This document shows, one piece after another, positions 8,390-16,628 of a stretch of DNA of 64,000 bases (position 1 is its first letter; each line of letters starts with the position of its first letter). This DNA comes from Cryptosporangium phraense. GTDB taxonomy: Bacteria; Actinomycetota; Actinomycetes; Mycobacteriales; Cryptosporangiaceae. The translations under genes were made by a program, and so were the position numbers. The DNA is taken from assembly GCF_006912135.1 (NCBI RefSeq), contig NZ_VIRS01000004.1, positions 62,001 through 126,000 on the forward strand, given 5' to 3'. The notes beneath the pieces are model-generated. The model did not search any database. It was given only the letters and a program-made list of their open reading frames with translations, and was not told the DNA's origin.

Positions 8390-9306
8390 AGCATCTCCCA
8401 GCACTTCCGGTCGAACAATCGGTCGGCGAGGCTCTCGAACGCCTCGAGAGTGTCCAGGTTCGCCACCTGACGCGCGTAGACGTCATCGTCGAGCAGCAGT
8501 TGCTCGCGCCACTGCAACATTGGTTCGAGAGGGATCTCGCCGAGCATCATCGTGTGCCCCAGTCCGTGCTTTCCGGCGAGTTCCTGCAGCTCCCGATTGC
8601 ACCGCCGTAACCACGCGACCTGTGCCGGACGAAGACCGGACAGCTGGCTCGAATCCGGATCGACGACCGCCGTCCGGACGAAGCGCACCAGCGGTTCGGG
8701 GTTTCGTCCGGCGCTGGCGAGGATCCCGTTCTCTCCGAACACCAATCCGGACGCCGCGATGATGTGCTGCTTCGTCCAGCGGTGGAAGACCAGCCACCGG
8801 GACTCGACGCCCTTCAACAACGGAGACCGAACCGCCTCCAGCACCAGGTCGGTCGCGTACGACCGCCCGGCGCTCAGGTCAACCAGGCAGAGTCCGAACT
8901 CCTCGTCCAGCGTCCGGAACAATCGCGCGACCTGCTTGACGTCGCCGGCCACCCGGGGCAACTCTCCGCCACCTTGATCCCCGGGGAGGAGGACGAGCCG
9001 CCCACCGCTCGTCGGGTTGTCGCGCATCTCCGAGCGGTCGGTGGTGCGCCAGACGTCCAGCCGCACCGGGTCGCTGATCTCGCCCTGCACATAGGAGTGC
9101 AGACCGCGGCCATTCCTGGCGCCATGGACCTTCGGGATCCCGCGTGCGGCTTCGTTGATGTGGAAGATCGCTCCGGACGTCGGTGACCCGAAGTCGAAGT
9201 CGAGATAGCAGACGTCGTCGCCGTGCAGTGCGCGACGATACGCAACGTTGCTCACGGTGACGGAACGACCGGTGCCGCCCTTGTCGGAAGTCGCGAAAAC
9301 GATCAC
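8386..9306 (-). CDS. SCO2523-like variant P-loop (ParA/MinD-like) protein, copy 1
   Basis: A 306-residue P-loop protein. It begins MIVFATSDKGGTGRSVTVSNVAY, a deviant Walker A in which the usual GK[S/T] is GRS. CYLDFDFGSPTSG follows about 15 residues later, in the place of the second ParA/MinD motif. LCLVDLSAGRSYATDLVLEA is a plausible Walker B / switch II region. ParA-like proteins position cargo or act as ATP-driven switches; the Arg substitution makes hydrolysis uncertain. It starts 7 bases after the SCO2524-like stop. The C-terminal part (about 150 residues) is conserved in copy 2, including the WREQLLLDDD stretch. Confidence 0.83.
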   Translation of the reverse strand: MIVFATSDKGGTGRSVTVSNVAYRRALHGDDVCYLDFDFGSPTSGAIFHINEAARGIPKVHGARNGRGLHSYVQGEISDPVRLDVWRTTDRSEMRDNPTSGGRLVLLPGDQGGGELPRVAGDVKQVARLFRTLDEEFGLCLVDLSAGRSYATDLVLEAVRSPLLKGVESRWLVFHRWTKQHIIAASGLVFGENGILASAGRNPEPLVRFVRTAVVDPDSSQLSGLRPAQVAWLRRCNRELQELAGKHGLGHTMMLGEIPLEPMLQWREQLLLDDDVYARQVANLDTLEAFESLADRLFDRKCWEML

Positions 9307-9312
9307 GGCGGC

Positions 9313-11187
9313 TCACTCCGCCGCGTTCTCTTGCGCGGCTTCCAGCTCGTCCAGCCCCCGCAGGACTTCGCTGGCCAGCGCGTCCGCGGTGGCCGGTGTC
9401 TCGGCCAGGACACGCTGGGCCCGCTGAAGTTTGGAGCGCAACTCCTGCAGGCGTCCGCGCACGGAGGGCCCGGCCTCCATCGCACCGGCGAACAGCTGGC
9501 GGTCGACCAGCTGCTCAGCTTCGGTGATCCGATCCCGCGCTTGTTGGGCCAGCAGGTCGCTTCTCGTCGGCTTCGTCAGGATCACGTCGGACAGCATGAC
9601 GAGGCACTCCATCACGCGTTCGGTGTGGTACCAGGACGGCCGGTCGACGACTGCGCCGTCGCGTGCGGCGTCCGGCAGGTCCCAGGACGCCGGTGCCTGA
9701 TCCCAGAGCGAGCCTGGCTGCCCGTCGTCCATTCGCCGTTCCGCTAGGTGGTCCCATACCTGATCGATCAGCGCAGTCAGCTGACTCCGCAACTCCGGAC
9801 TGCGTGCGAGGATCGCTAGCGTCGCCGCCCGCTTGAGGAGCATCACCGAGAAGTCGGAGACGACCCAGTTCAGCTGCGGTGTCGTCGCCGTCTTGGTGCC
9901 GCCGAGGCGCAGCGGGACACCGGGCCAGTGCAGCTCGACCGCCACGTCGTTCGCCAGCGGACGCCGGGTGACCCGGCCACGGCTGCCCAGTTCCTGCAAC
10001 ACCGAGAGCACACGACGGAGATCGCTGTCCGGCGCACACCGCTTGCTCAAGTCGTGGGTGACCAGCGAGGCGACGAGGAGACTGAAGTAGTCGGACTCTT
10101 CGCCGTCACTCGTCCGCCAGGGGATGTCTTCGAGTGGCCACCGATCCTCAGCGAGCCGGACACCCGTCGTCGTCTCCGAACTGGCGATCGTCGCCCAATA
10201 CGACCGCGTGAGGTCGTACCGGAGCTGCAACGCCTGCGCCAGGCGCTGCTGTTCTTCGTTCAGGAGGCGAAGCACACGGGTTCGCTCCGACGTGAGGTCG
10301 ACGATCCCGGCCAGGGCGCTTGTGGTGAAGTACAGCTGCGGGCGATCCTCAGCGAGCCCTTCGGCCTGGGGGCCGACGTCCTCCGTCGTCGTGATCTCCG
10401 GCGCTCCGGCCAATGTCCCCCAGGTCCAGCCACACTCGAACAGCTGCGACGAATCGCTCAGGTCGTCGACGACCTGACCCGAACCGATGGTCAAGCCACG
10501 GAGCCCCGACCGGACCTCCTGCAACCGATCATTCAGATCCGCCACCAGACGTTCGCTCGACTGTCCGCGCTTGCCGACGGTGCGCAGCAGCGTTCGCCAG
10601 GGCAGCGAGTCTTCGCCGAAGACGTTCACCGTGAAGCTCCGCAGCAGGCCGACCATGGCCGCGCTGAGCCGCCGGCTGGCCAGCGTTTCGAGGTGGTCGA
10701 CCTTGACCAGGAGGTCGGTACGCGTGATCTGACGCCGGAAGATCCGGACGAAGCCGAGTGTGGCAAGTGTCAGCGTCACGGAAATCGAGTAGGAGTCGAC
10801 GACGTGCAGCCTCAACTGGTCGTCGGTGACCTTCGTCCCTGCCTCAGCCGACCGGAAATACGATCCGCCGGAAAAGTCAGGGGCTCCCGTCTGATCAGTG
10901 TAGGTCTGCAGGTACTCGGTTAACAGGTCTAGGAGCCGACGTGGCAGGTCGGAACGGTCTCCTATTCTTGCGAGGGCGGCCAGCATCGCCTTCTCGGTAT
11001 TGTCTGGACGGTCAAGCTGAAAGCTCTTGACCAGCGAGGCCGGGTACATGATGCAGAGGAGTTGCTCGGCGTCGGAGATGGAATTCCGTCCGAACCGGCC
11101 TTCCCAACCCCACTCCTCGTCAGCCCTGCTGTAATGTGCGACCGCGCGCCAGATTTCGAGCATCTCACGCCGTGGCTGCAGTCTCAT
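9313..11187 (-). CDS. SCO2524-like protein, copy 1
   Basis: A 624-residue soluble protein of the SCO2524 family, the largest gene of the module and first in this operon. Conserved landmarks shared with copy 2 are SISDAEQLLCIMYPAS near residue 37, SVTLTLATLGFVRIFR near 133, RLSAAMVGLLRSFTVNVF, and RTRVLRLLNEEQQRLAQALQLRYDLTR, an exact 27-residue identity. SWYHTERVMECLVMLS lies near residue 535, followed by a predicted coiled coil. No catalytic motif was found. An AGGAGGGG lies about 8 bases before the ATG, a strong ribosome binding site consistent with the start of an operon. The next gene upstream is a divergent GNAT. Confidence 0.82.
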   Translation of the reverse strand: MRLQPRREMLEIWRAVAHYSRADEEWGWEGRFGRNSISDAEQLLCIMYPASLVKSFQLDRPDNTEKAMLAALARIGDRSDLPRRLLDLLTEYLQTYTDQTGAPDFSGGSYFRSAEAGTKVTDDQLRLHVVDSYSISVTLTLATLGFVRIFRRQITRTDLLVKVDHLETLASRRLSAAMVGLLRSFTVNVFGEDSLPWRTLLRTVGKRGQSSERLVADLNDRLQEVRSGLRGLTIGSGQVVDDLSDSSQLFECGWTWGTLAGAPEITTTEDVGPQAEGLAEDRPQLYFTTSALAGIVDLTSERTRVLRLLNEEQQRLAQALQLRYDLTRSYWATIASSETTTGVRLAEDRWPLEDIPWRTSDGEESDYFSLLVASLVTHDLSKRCAPDSDLRRVLSVLQELGSRGRVTRRPLANDVAVELHWPGVPLRLGGTKTATTPQLNWVVSDFSVMLLKRAATLAILARSPELRSQLTALIDQVWDHLAERRMDDGQPGSLWDQAPASWDLPDAARDGAVVDRPSWYHTERVMECLVMLSDVILTKPTRSDLLAQQARDRITEAEQLVDRQLFAGAMEAGPSVRGRLQELRSKLQRAQRVLAETPATADALASEVLRGLDELEAAQENAAE

Positions 11188-11416
11188 CGGGCCATCCCCT
11201 CCTGACGCGCCGAATCAAGGCGCTACCGCGTTCGGGAATCGGATATATCTTACATAGATACACGTACTGGAAGTACCGGCTCCGCCGGCATACTGCTTGA
11301 TCGAACCGCGGACCAGCGCTCATCGTATTAGTCCTGGGGACTGTGCACGTCGCCTTGCCAGCGATCCGCTATACATGCACAATCGCCGCGGACCTCCGAA
11401 CATTCGAAGGATTGGT

Positions 11417-12271
11417 GTGACTGCACCCGCCGAAGATCTTCCCGATGACGTGGCCGTTCGAATGCGCTCGTGCCGACCGGACGATCTAAACCAGGTATCT
11501 GACCTCGACCACCAAGCATTCGGCCGGAACTCTCCACCGCGCTTCGTGTTCGCGCAGCTCAGGGATATTGTCGGATCCGGCTTCCGGGTCGTCGAGCAGC
11601 ACGGTGAAATCGTCGCCTATACAATCTCCGTTCAGACCGGCACCCTGTTGAGCGCGACGGCTCCGGGTCCGGGCCGCATCAACCTATTGGCCGAGGTTGA
11701 GAAGGAAATCAAAGGCGCCGCTGCGACAAGCACCGGCATCGGGCACCCAACGCATCATACGATGCTGCCCGGTAAGCTCGCGCCCAAATATGAGATCCGC
11801 AGATTCGCAACCTCGGATATCGATGAGCTCTACCAAGTGGAGAATCAAACATTTGTCGAGGATCCGTATCCGCGGCGCCTGCTCGGCCGACTGGGCGCCG
11901 TCTTCCGGGACGGATTTCTCGTGGCTGAGCGCCATAGTCGGCACGCTGCCCCCGAAATCGTCGGCTCCCTCGTTTCCGTCGTCGACGCCGGCTGCCCCGG
12001 AGTCGGCTGGATCATGTCGCTCGGAGTTCTCGAAGCTCATCGCCGAGAGGGCGTCGGCACCTGCCTCATGAACGCGGCAGAGGCGTACCTCCACGAGGCC
12101 GGCTGCGAAAAGATCAAATTGACGGTCGACCCCGTGAACAAGATCGCTCTCCACCTCTACCAGCAACGGAACTATGCACTGGTGGAGCGCATCGACGACT
12201 ATCACGGAACTGGCCGGAGTCGCCTCCTGATGGTGCAGGACGCGAGCGATGCACCGTCCCATCGACGCTAG
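11417..12271 (+). CDS. Half-GNAT plus full GNAT acetyltransferase, paralogue 1
   Basis: About 284 residues from a GTG at 11417, which has AAGG five bases upstream; an in-frame ATG at 11297 is far less convincing. Residues 12-75 form an N-terminal half of a GNAT domain (VRMRSCRPDDLNQVSDLDHQAFG ... GFRVVEQHGEIVAYTISV) that lacks the acetyl-CoA pyrophosphate loop. A linker leads to a complete GNAT domain (about 125-265) with MSLGVLEAHRREGVGTCLMNAAEAYL, in which R-x-x-G-V-G is motif A, and VDPVNKIALHLYQQRNY as motif B. The same architecture recurs at 21537-22514. It is divergent from the SCO2524-like gene, and its stop abuts that of a convergent membrane gene. The acceptor is unknown; RimI-like protein acetylation is possible. 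Confidence 0.82.
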   Translation: MTAPAEDLPDDVAVRMRSCRPDDLNQVSDLDHQAFGRNSPPRFVFAQLRDIVGSGFRVVEQHGEIVAYTISVQTGTLLSATAPGPGRINLLAEVEKEIKGAAATSTGIGHPTHHTMLPGKLAPKYEIRRFATSDIDELYQVENQTFVEDPYPRRLLGRLGAVFRDGFLVAERHSRHAAPEIVGSLVSVVDAGCPGVGWIMSLGVLEAHRREGVGTCLMNAAEAYLHEAGCEKIKLTVDPVNKIALHLYQQRNYALVERIDDYHGTGRSRLLMVQDASDAPSHRR

Positions 12272-12949
12272 TCACGGTCGAGCAGGAGTGATCTGGCGAC
12301 TGCGTATGACAATCAATACGCTCAGCGCGATTCCGAGCAACGCCAGGTAACCCGCGAATGCGGTAACCGCAAAACCTCGCTCGGGCGACGACGCGTACGT
12401 GATCAACCCACTGGCGGCCAGCAACCCGTACAGCCTCCAATTCTCCGTCGCCGGATCTACGAATGCTTTGCGGAAGGTCGGCACCGCCGCTAAAGCATCG
12501 GCGACGATCGCGAACAGGATGGCCAGCCGCGCCTCCCAGAAGACGGCCCAGAGGATCAGCCCGACCGCCGCCGCGACACCACAGGCCACATCGAAGCGCG
12601 AAATCCGCCACGTGGAGTTACCGTAGAATAGAGCAACGAAGAAAATAACTGTCGGATCGAGTCCGACCACGAACGTGACGAGCGCTGGAAGCCCTACCCC
12701 CTCGCTGAGTTGAGCCGCAAAGGCCAAGTACGGCCCGATGGACCAGAACAACCAGGTCACCATGTGCGGCACTATTCGCCGTTGTACGACTTGCGAGACG
12801 AAGATCCCGCCGTTGACGAGGTTGATCACAGCCGCGACGTATATGAACTCCGGCGGTAGTAGCAGCGCTAGCCCCTCTTCCGACCGACGGCGAGAAGCAT
12901 CCCCGCGTATCCGTGGCGGAGGGGTGCATCCGAGGCAGGAACGTACCAA
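12272..12949 (-). CDS. Polytopic membrane protein closing the second module
   Basis: Up to 225 residues with about seven hydrophobic segments beginning at FIYVAAVINLVNGGIFVSQVV. The pattern VPHMVTWLFWSIGPYLAF is reminiscent of PQ-loop-type membrane proteins, but this is only a resemblance. The first in-frame start is a TTG at 12949 inside the upstream methyltransferase gene. A start nearer the hydrophobic region is possible, so the true 5' end is uncertain. It overlaps the methyltransferase by up to 82 bases and is the last gene of the second operon. Its stop lies directly next to the stop of the convergent GNAT. Function unknown. Confidence 0.7.
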   Translation of the reverse strand: MVRSCLGCTPPPRIRGDASRRRSEEGLALLLPPEFIYVAAVINLVNGGIFVSQVVQRRIVPHMVTWLFWSIGPYLAFAAQLSEGVGLPALVTFVVGLDPTVIFFVALFYGNSTWRISRFDVACGVAAAVGLILWAVFWEARLAILFAIVADALAAVPTFRKAFVDPATENWRLYGLLAASGLITYASSPERGFAVTAFAGYLALLGIALSVLIVIRSRQITPARP

Positions 12950-13620
12950 GTTTTCAGCTCATCGGCTAACGAGCCAAGTGATTCCTTGATCTTTTCTTGC
13001 TCGACCGAGACGGCCGGGTACGACGCGCCATCAACGTTGTAGCCATCAGATTCGACCATGAACGCGCTCGCGAATGGCGCGCCCCTCTTCAAGATGGCGA
13101 AAAATTTGGCCACCGCCTTCTCGAATTCGTCCTTCTTGTCAGTCAGTGACTCCGCCACGAAGAACATCGTTCCGATGTCATAGGTCGGATCAGAAACCAG
13201 TCTGAACAGATCGCGGCGTTCCACTGATGTCTTGCTGGACAAATCGGCCCGCGGGTTCCTGACGCTCCGATACGGCTCCACCGTGCTCAACTCGCGCCAG
13301 AAAGGATCCCAGTATCTGGCATAGCCGGCAGCTCCGTGCACCTGTTCCCTCAACCATCTGACGTTCGATACCGAAAAGTCCAGGAGTATCAATCTTCCGA
13401 CATGAGGGAGCATGGCGAACGCAGGATACAAATTCGGCCCGGCCCCCAAATCGACCCCGATCGAATCCGGCGCCGGGGCGCACGCGACGAAATGGTCTCG
13501 CATGAGACCCAGGAAGTACTGATCGTCGGGCCGAAGCTTCGCATAGTTGGTGTCGGCATATCGCTTCGCATTGAAATGCGCCCAATCGAAGGCGCGATTC
13601 CCCTTCGGCTTCGTCGTCAT
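12868..13620 (-). CDS. SCO2525-type SAM-dependent methyltransferase, paralogue 1
   Basis: A 250-residue class I methyltransferase. DSIGVDLGAGPNLYPAFAMLP (about residues 54-74) is the SAM-binding motif I. LILLDFSVSNVRWL holds the acidic residue for the ribose, and YDIGTMFFVAESL is a later conserved strand. The layout with a YxxxNYxxLRxDD N-terminus resembles the NNMT/PNMT/TEMT small-molecule N-methyltransferases. It shares all blocks with the genes at 18519-19499 and 20416-21264. It sits between the second SCO2521-like gene and a membrane protein. The methyl acceptor is unknown. The ATG is preceded by a G-rich stretch that can serve as a ribosome binding site. Confidence 0.85.
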   Translation of the reverse strand: MTTKPKGNRAFDWAHFNAKRYADTNYAKLRPDDQYFLGLMRDHFVACAPAPDSIGVDLGAGPNLYPAFAMLPHVGRLILLDFSVSNVRWLREQVHGAAGYARYWDPFWRELSTVEPYRSVRNPRADLSSKTSVERRDLFRLVSDPTYDIGTMFFVAESLTDKKDEFEKAVAKFFAILKRGAPFASAFMVESDGYNVDGASYPAVSVEQEKIKESLGSLADELKTWYVPASDAPLRHGYAGMLLAVGRKRG

Positions 13621-13780
13621 CAGCGCCCCCGCATCCGTGACACCCTGACACAGGCGGCCGCCGACTAGCCGTCACGTCGCCGAGTTCAAGAGTAAGGGCG
13701 CGTCGAACATCCCACGGTGGTTTCAATGAAACCAGGAACAAGGAAGCAGTACCGATGACGGAGGGACAGCAGGGAATCTC

Positions 13781-14719
13781 CTACGCTGACCGCCGCGGAG
13801 CTACGGAATCCCGTTGCATCGCTATCCCGTACATCTGTAGTTGATCCCGGACGCGTGCGACCTGCGTTTCCCATTGCCGGCTGAAGCCGGACGCCCTGTC
13901 GACCTGCTCCCAGAGTCCGCGAAGTTGATCGTCGGCCCGGGCCGCGGGCATCCAGAGGTGAAGGAGGTGATCGACTACCGGCTGTAGGTCGTTGACCACG
14001 CGCGGACTCATCCCGTCGTCGAGTCCGCTGCGCCGGAGCAGGTCGAGCAACGACGTGAGTAGCCAATCGTGCCGGGCGACGTCAGTTGCGAGGATCGCAG
14101 CGTTCTGGGGTGTCACGCTCGACGACGATATTCGCAGCGTGCGGAGTTCGTCTTTTTCGACATTGAACTCGATTCGGTCCACTCCATCCGCCGGGTCTTC
14201 GAGGATCCACCGCAGGTTCGTACGGTTGGAGCGAAATGGTTGTCGACCGTCGAGCCGGTTGGAGTGCTGGACATCATCCAGCACCCGGGCGGCGATGCTG
14301 CCGAGATCGAGCCCGGCGCCTTCGTCTGCCCTCAGGAAGCCCGTCTGAATGGCGTCGATCTTGAACGAACCGATCGTTTCGGCGATGCCTGGCCGCGCGA
14401 TGTAGTACGACCAGGGCCGTCGGCCCGACGAGGAGGCCGGTTCTACCTGAACCGTCGCCGAGGCCTGCAGGATGCGCCCCCCCGTCAGGAACGCCTTCTC
14501 CGAGACGACTCCGACCAGCCGCGGACGCTTGCCGGTCGACACCTCCAGAGTGCAGTCCACCCCCGTCAGACGGCCGGAGTACTCGGCATAGGCAATCGGC
14601 CGTTCACGCGTCCGCACGGGCACGCCGAGCGTCAGGGCGAGCACTCGACGTGCATCATCGTCGGTCAGCGGCTGCGAGTTCCGAAGGAGACCGGTCCGAA
14701 CCTCACTCAGAACCAGCAT
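13781..14719 (-). CDS. SCO2521-like protein, copy 2
   Basis: A 312-residue homologue of copy 1 (6444-7421). Shared blocks are VLSEVRTGLLRNSQPL at the N-terminus, GGRILQASATVQV, RRPWSYYIARPGIAETI and, near the C-terminus, HLLHLWMPAARADDQLRGLW followed by RVRDQL. Similarity is clear but far from identical, so the two modules diverged long ago or came from different sources. It lies 18 bases downstream of the SCO2522-like stop. A 160-base gap separates it from the methyltransferase downstream, which may therefore have its own promoter. No catalytic motif is visible. Confidence 0.8.
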   Translation of the reverse strand: MLVLSEVRTGLLRNSQPLTDDDARRVLALTLGVPVRTRERPIAYAEYSGRLTGVDCTLEVSTGKRPRLVGVVSEKAFLTGGRILQASATVQVEPASSSGRRPWSYYIARPGIAETIGSFKIDAIQTGFLRADEGAGLDLGSIAARVLDDVQHSNRLDGRQPFRSNRTNLRWILEDPADGVDRIEFNVEKDELRTLRISSSSVTPQNAAILATDVARHDWLLTSLLDLLRRSGLDDGMSPRVVNDLQPVVDHLLHLWMPAARADDQLRGLWEQVDRASGFSRQWETQVARVRDQLQMYGIAMQRDSVAPRRSA

Positions 14720-14737
14720 GGTGTCACTCGTCCTTCG

Positions 14738-15715
14738 TCACAGACCCAAGAACAGGTAGCTGACCCGATCGACGATTTCCGTAGGCAGCCGGCAGCCCTC
14801 GTCCTCCGCGCGTTCGCTCACCTTCTCGGCTACGGCCGGATCCACTCGTACTGAGCTGAGGATTGCCCGCACGGCATGCTCGGTCGGCAGGAAGCGGTTC
14901 GTCATCAGGGAGACCGTCCGATGGGCAAAGAACGACGCGGCCGACTTGTTCACCTGCATGACCGCGGGCAGGTCGGACCACGTCTCCGGCCAGTTCCCGG
15001 AGGAGTCCTCGAGCACCGCATCGATGCCGACGACCTTGGTGACGGCCTTGTCGTCGTACCGCAGTAGTCCCAAGCGGACCAGTTGCCAGACTGCAGCCAG
15101 AAACGCGCAGGACCACTTGAGCTTCTCGTCGGCGCCGTTGCGCAGCTCCACGTCGAGAAAAACCGAATGTTTCCGGGCGGCGTTCTCGATCGGCTGCCGC
15201 CACTCGCCCTTGGGCGCCATCGCCTTGCCCTCGGGATAACCCGGCGAACGGATGCCGTTGCAGAGCCACCCGTCCTGGGTGAGTGGCGTGCGTGTCCCGT
15301 TCGTGCCGGGCGGCGGGTCCGGTACGAGTTGGCCCTGGACCAGCCAGGCCAGCTCGATACCGTCCGCCTCCGCGCAGCCGGACTCCCTCGCGATGTAGTC
15401 GATCGGCACGCCGACGGCCGCTGCGGCGCGGAGAACCGCCGGAATCACCTGCGCAGGCGAGTAGTCGTCCCGGAAGTAGTCGTCGATGAGGAAGCACGTA
15501 CTGACCCGTGGCTTCCGGCGGGTCACCGCGAGTTCGTTCCGCGCCACTTCCACCCACGGCGCTAGACGTTTGAAATACGACTCGATCGCCGCGTCGCCTC
15601 CGGCGAAGTCCTCCATATAGAGGTGGCCGAACTCGATCGAGAGGTGCGACCAGTTCAACGCCTCGACCCGCCGCCGCTCGCTGGCCTCGCCCTGGATCGC
15701 GATGATCGAGCTCAC
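14738..15715 (-). CDS. SCO2522-like protein, copy 2
   Basis: A 325-residue homologue of copy 1 (7418-8389). Shared features are WSHLSIEFGHLYMEDF near residue 22, RVSTCFLIDDYFRDDYSPAQV near 72, IDYIARESGCAEADG near 105 and GWLCNGIRSPG near 150. It begins with a GTG that overlaps the P-loop gene stop (GTGA), the same coupling as in copy 1. The invariant Cys, the Asp-Asp pair and a second Cys in the RESGCA block are the best candidates for functional residues. Family role unknown. Confidence 0.8.
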   Translation of the reverse strand: MSSIIAIQGEASERRRVEALNWSHLSIEFGHLYMEDFAGGDAAIESYFKRLAPWVEVARNELAVTRRKPRVSTCFLIDDYFRDDYSPAQVIPAVLRAAAAVGVPIDYIARESGCAEADGIELAWLVQGQLVPDPPPGTNGTRTPLTQDGWLCNGIRSPGYPEGKAMAPKGEWRQPIENAARKHSVFLDVELRNGADEKLKWSCAFLAAVWQLVRLGLLRYDDKAVTKVVGIDAVLEDSSGNWPETWSDLPAVMQVNKSAASFFAHRTVSLMTNRFLPTEHAVRAILSSVRVDPAVAEKVSERAEDEGCRLPTEIVDRVSYLFLGL

Positions 15716-16626
15716 AGCGCCTCCCAGACGTCCTTACGCACCTGCATGGCGAGGTCGATGAATGCCTTGACCGTCTGCTCGTTGGCGACCAGTTTGTGAG
15801 TATCGTCCTCGAGAATCAACTGTTCGCGCCACTGCAACAGTGGGTCCAGCGGCACCGTTCCCAGCGTGGTCGTCTGCCCGAGACGATTCTTGCCCGCCAG
15901 CGCGGTCAGTTCCTGATCGAATTTGTGCAGCCACGAGATCTGCCCGGACCGGAGACCTTGCAACGCCTCGGCCTCGGGATCCACGTACGCGGTACGGACG
16001 AATCGGAGGTTCCGCTTGAACTTCGCCGGATCGTGCCCGTGCTCCTCCGCATTGGCGAGGATGCCGTTGTCGCCGTAGACCAGTCCGTTCGCCGCGATGA
16101 TGTGCTGGCGCGTCCAACGGTGGAAGATCAGCCACCGCGCATCGGTGTGGACGAGATCCGGCGTCCGGGTCGCTTGAAGGACGATGTCCGTCGCGAAAGA
16201 TCGACCGGCGCTCAGGTCGACCAAGCAGAGATCGAACTGTTCGTCGAGACGTCGGAACAGGCGCGCGCAACGCTCGACGATCGCCGGATTCGAACTGAAC
16301 TCACTGCCGCCTTCGTCTCCGGGATAGAGCACCAGCCGCCCCGAGTTGCGCGGCCGGCGGCGGAGTTCCGGCCGGTTGGTCTGCTCCCAGACGTTCACCG
16401 CAACCGGGTTCGGGCCGTCGTCGAAGAGATAGGTGTGCAGGCCGTCGCGGTTGGGCGTGCCGCGAGACTTGTCGCTGATCTGGAAGATCGCGCCCGCGGT
16501 CGGAGATCCGAAGTCGAAGTCGAGGTAACACGCGTTGGCACCGTCCGAAGCGGCCTGATAAACGATGTTGGCGCTGGTGACGGACCTTCCAGTGCCGCCC
16601 TTGTCAGAGGTCGCGAACACCAGCAT
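15712..16626 (-). CDS. SCO2523-like variant P-loop (ParA/MinD-like) protein, copy 2
   Basis: 304 residues from the ATG at 16626; a longer in-frame reading from 16695 would run back into the upstream gene and has no conserved residues. The start MLVFATSDKGGTGRSVTSANIVY and ACYLDFDFGSPTAGAIF match copy 1 closely. KGGTGRS again has Arg in place of the usual Walker A Lys. LCLVDLSAGRSFATDIVLQA is the presumed Walker B region. It follows the SCO2524-like stop by 2 bases and overlaps the SCO2522-like start by 4. The near-identity of the P-loop region against weaker similarity elsewhere suggests nucleotide binding is under strong selection. Confidence 0.83.
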   Translation of the reverse strand: MLVFATSDKGGTGRSVTSANIVYQAASDGANACYLDFDFGSPTAGAIFQISDKSRGTPNRDGLHTYLFDDGPNPVAVNVWEQTNRPELRRRPRNSGRLVLYPGDEGGSEFSSNPAIVERCARLFRRLDEQFDLCLVDLSAGRSFATDIVLQATRTPDLVHTDARWLIFHRWTRQHIIAANGLVYGDNGILANAEEHGHDPAKFKRNLRFVRTAYVDPEAEALQGLRSGQISWLHKFDQELTALAGKNRLGQTTTLGTVPLDPLLQWREQLILEDDTHKLVANEQTVKAFIDLAMQVRKDVWEAL

Positions 16627-16628
16627 CG

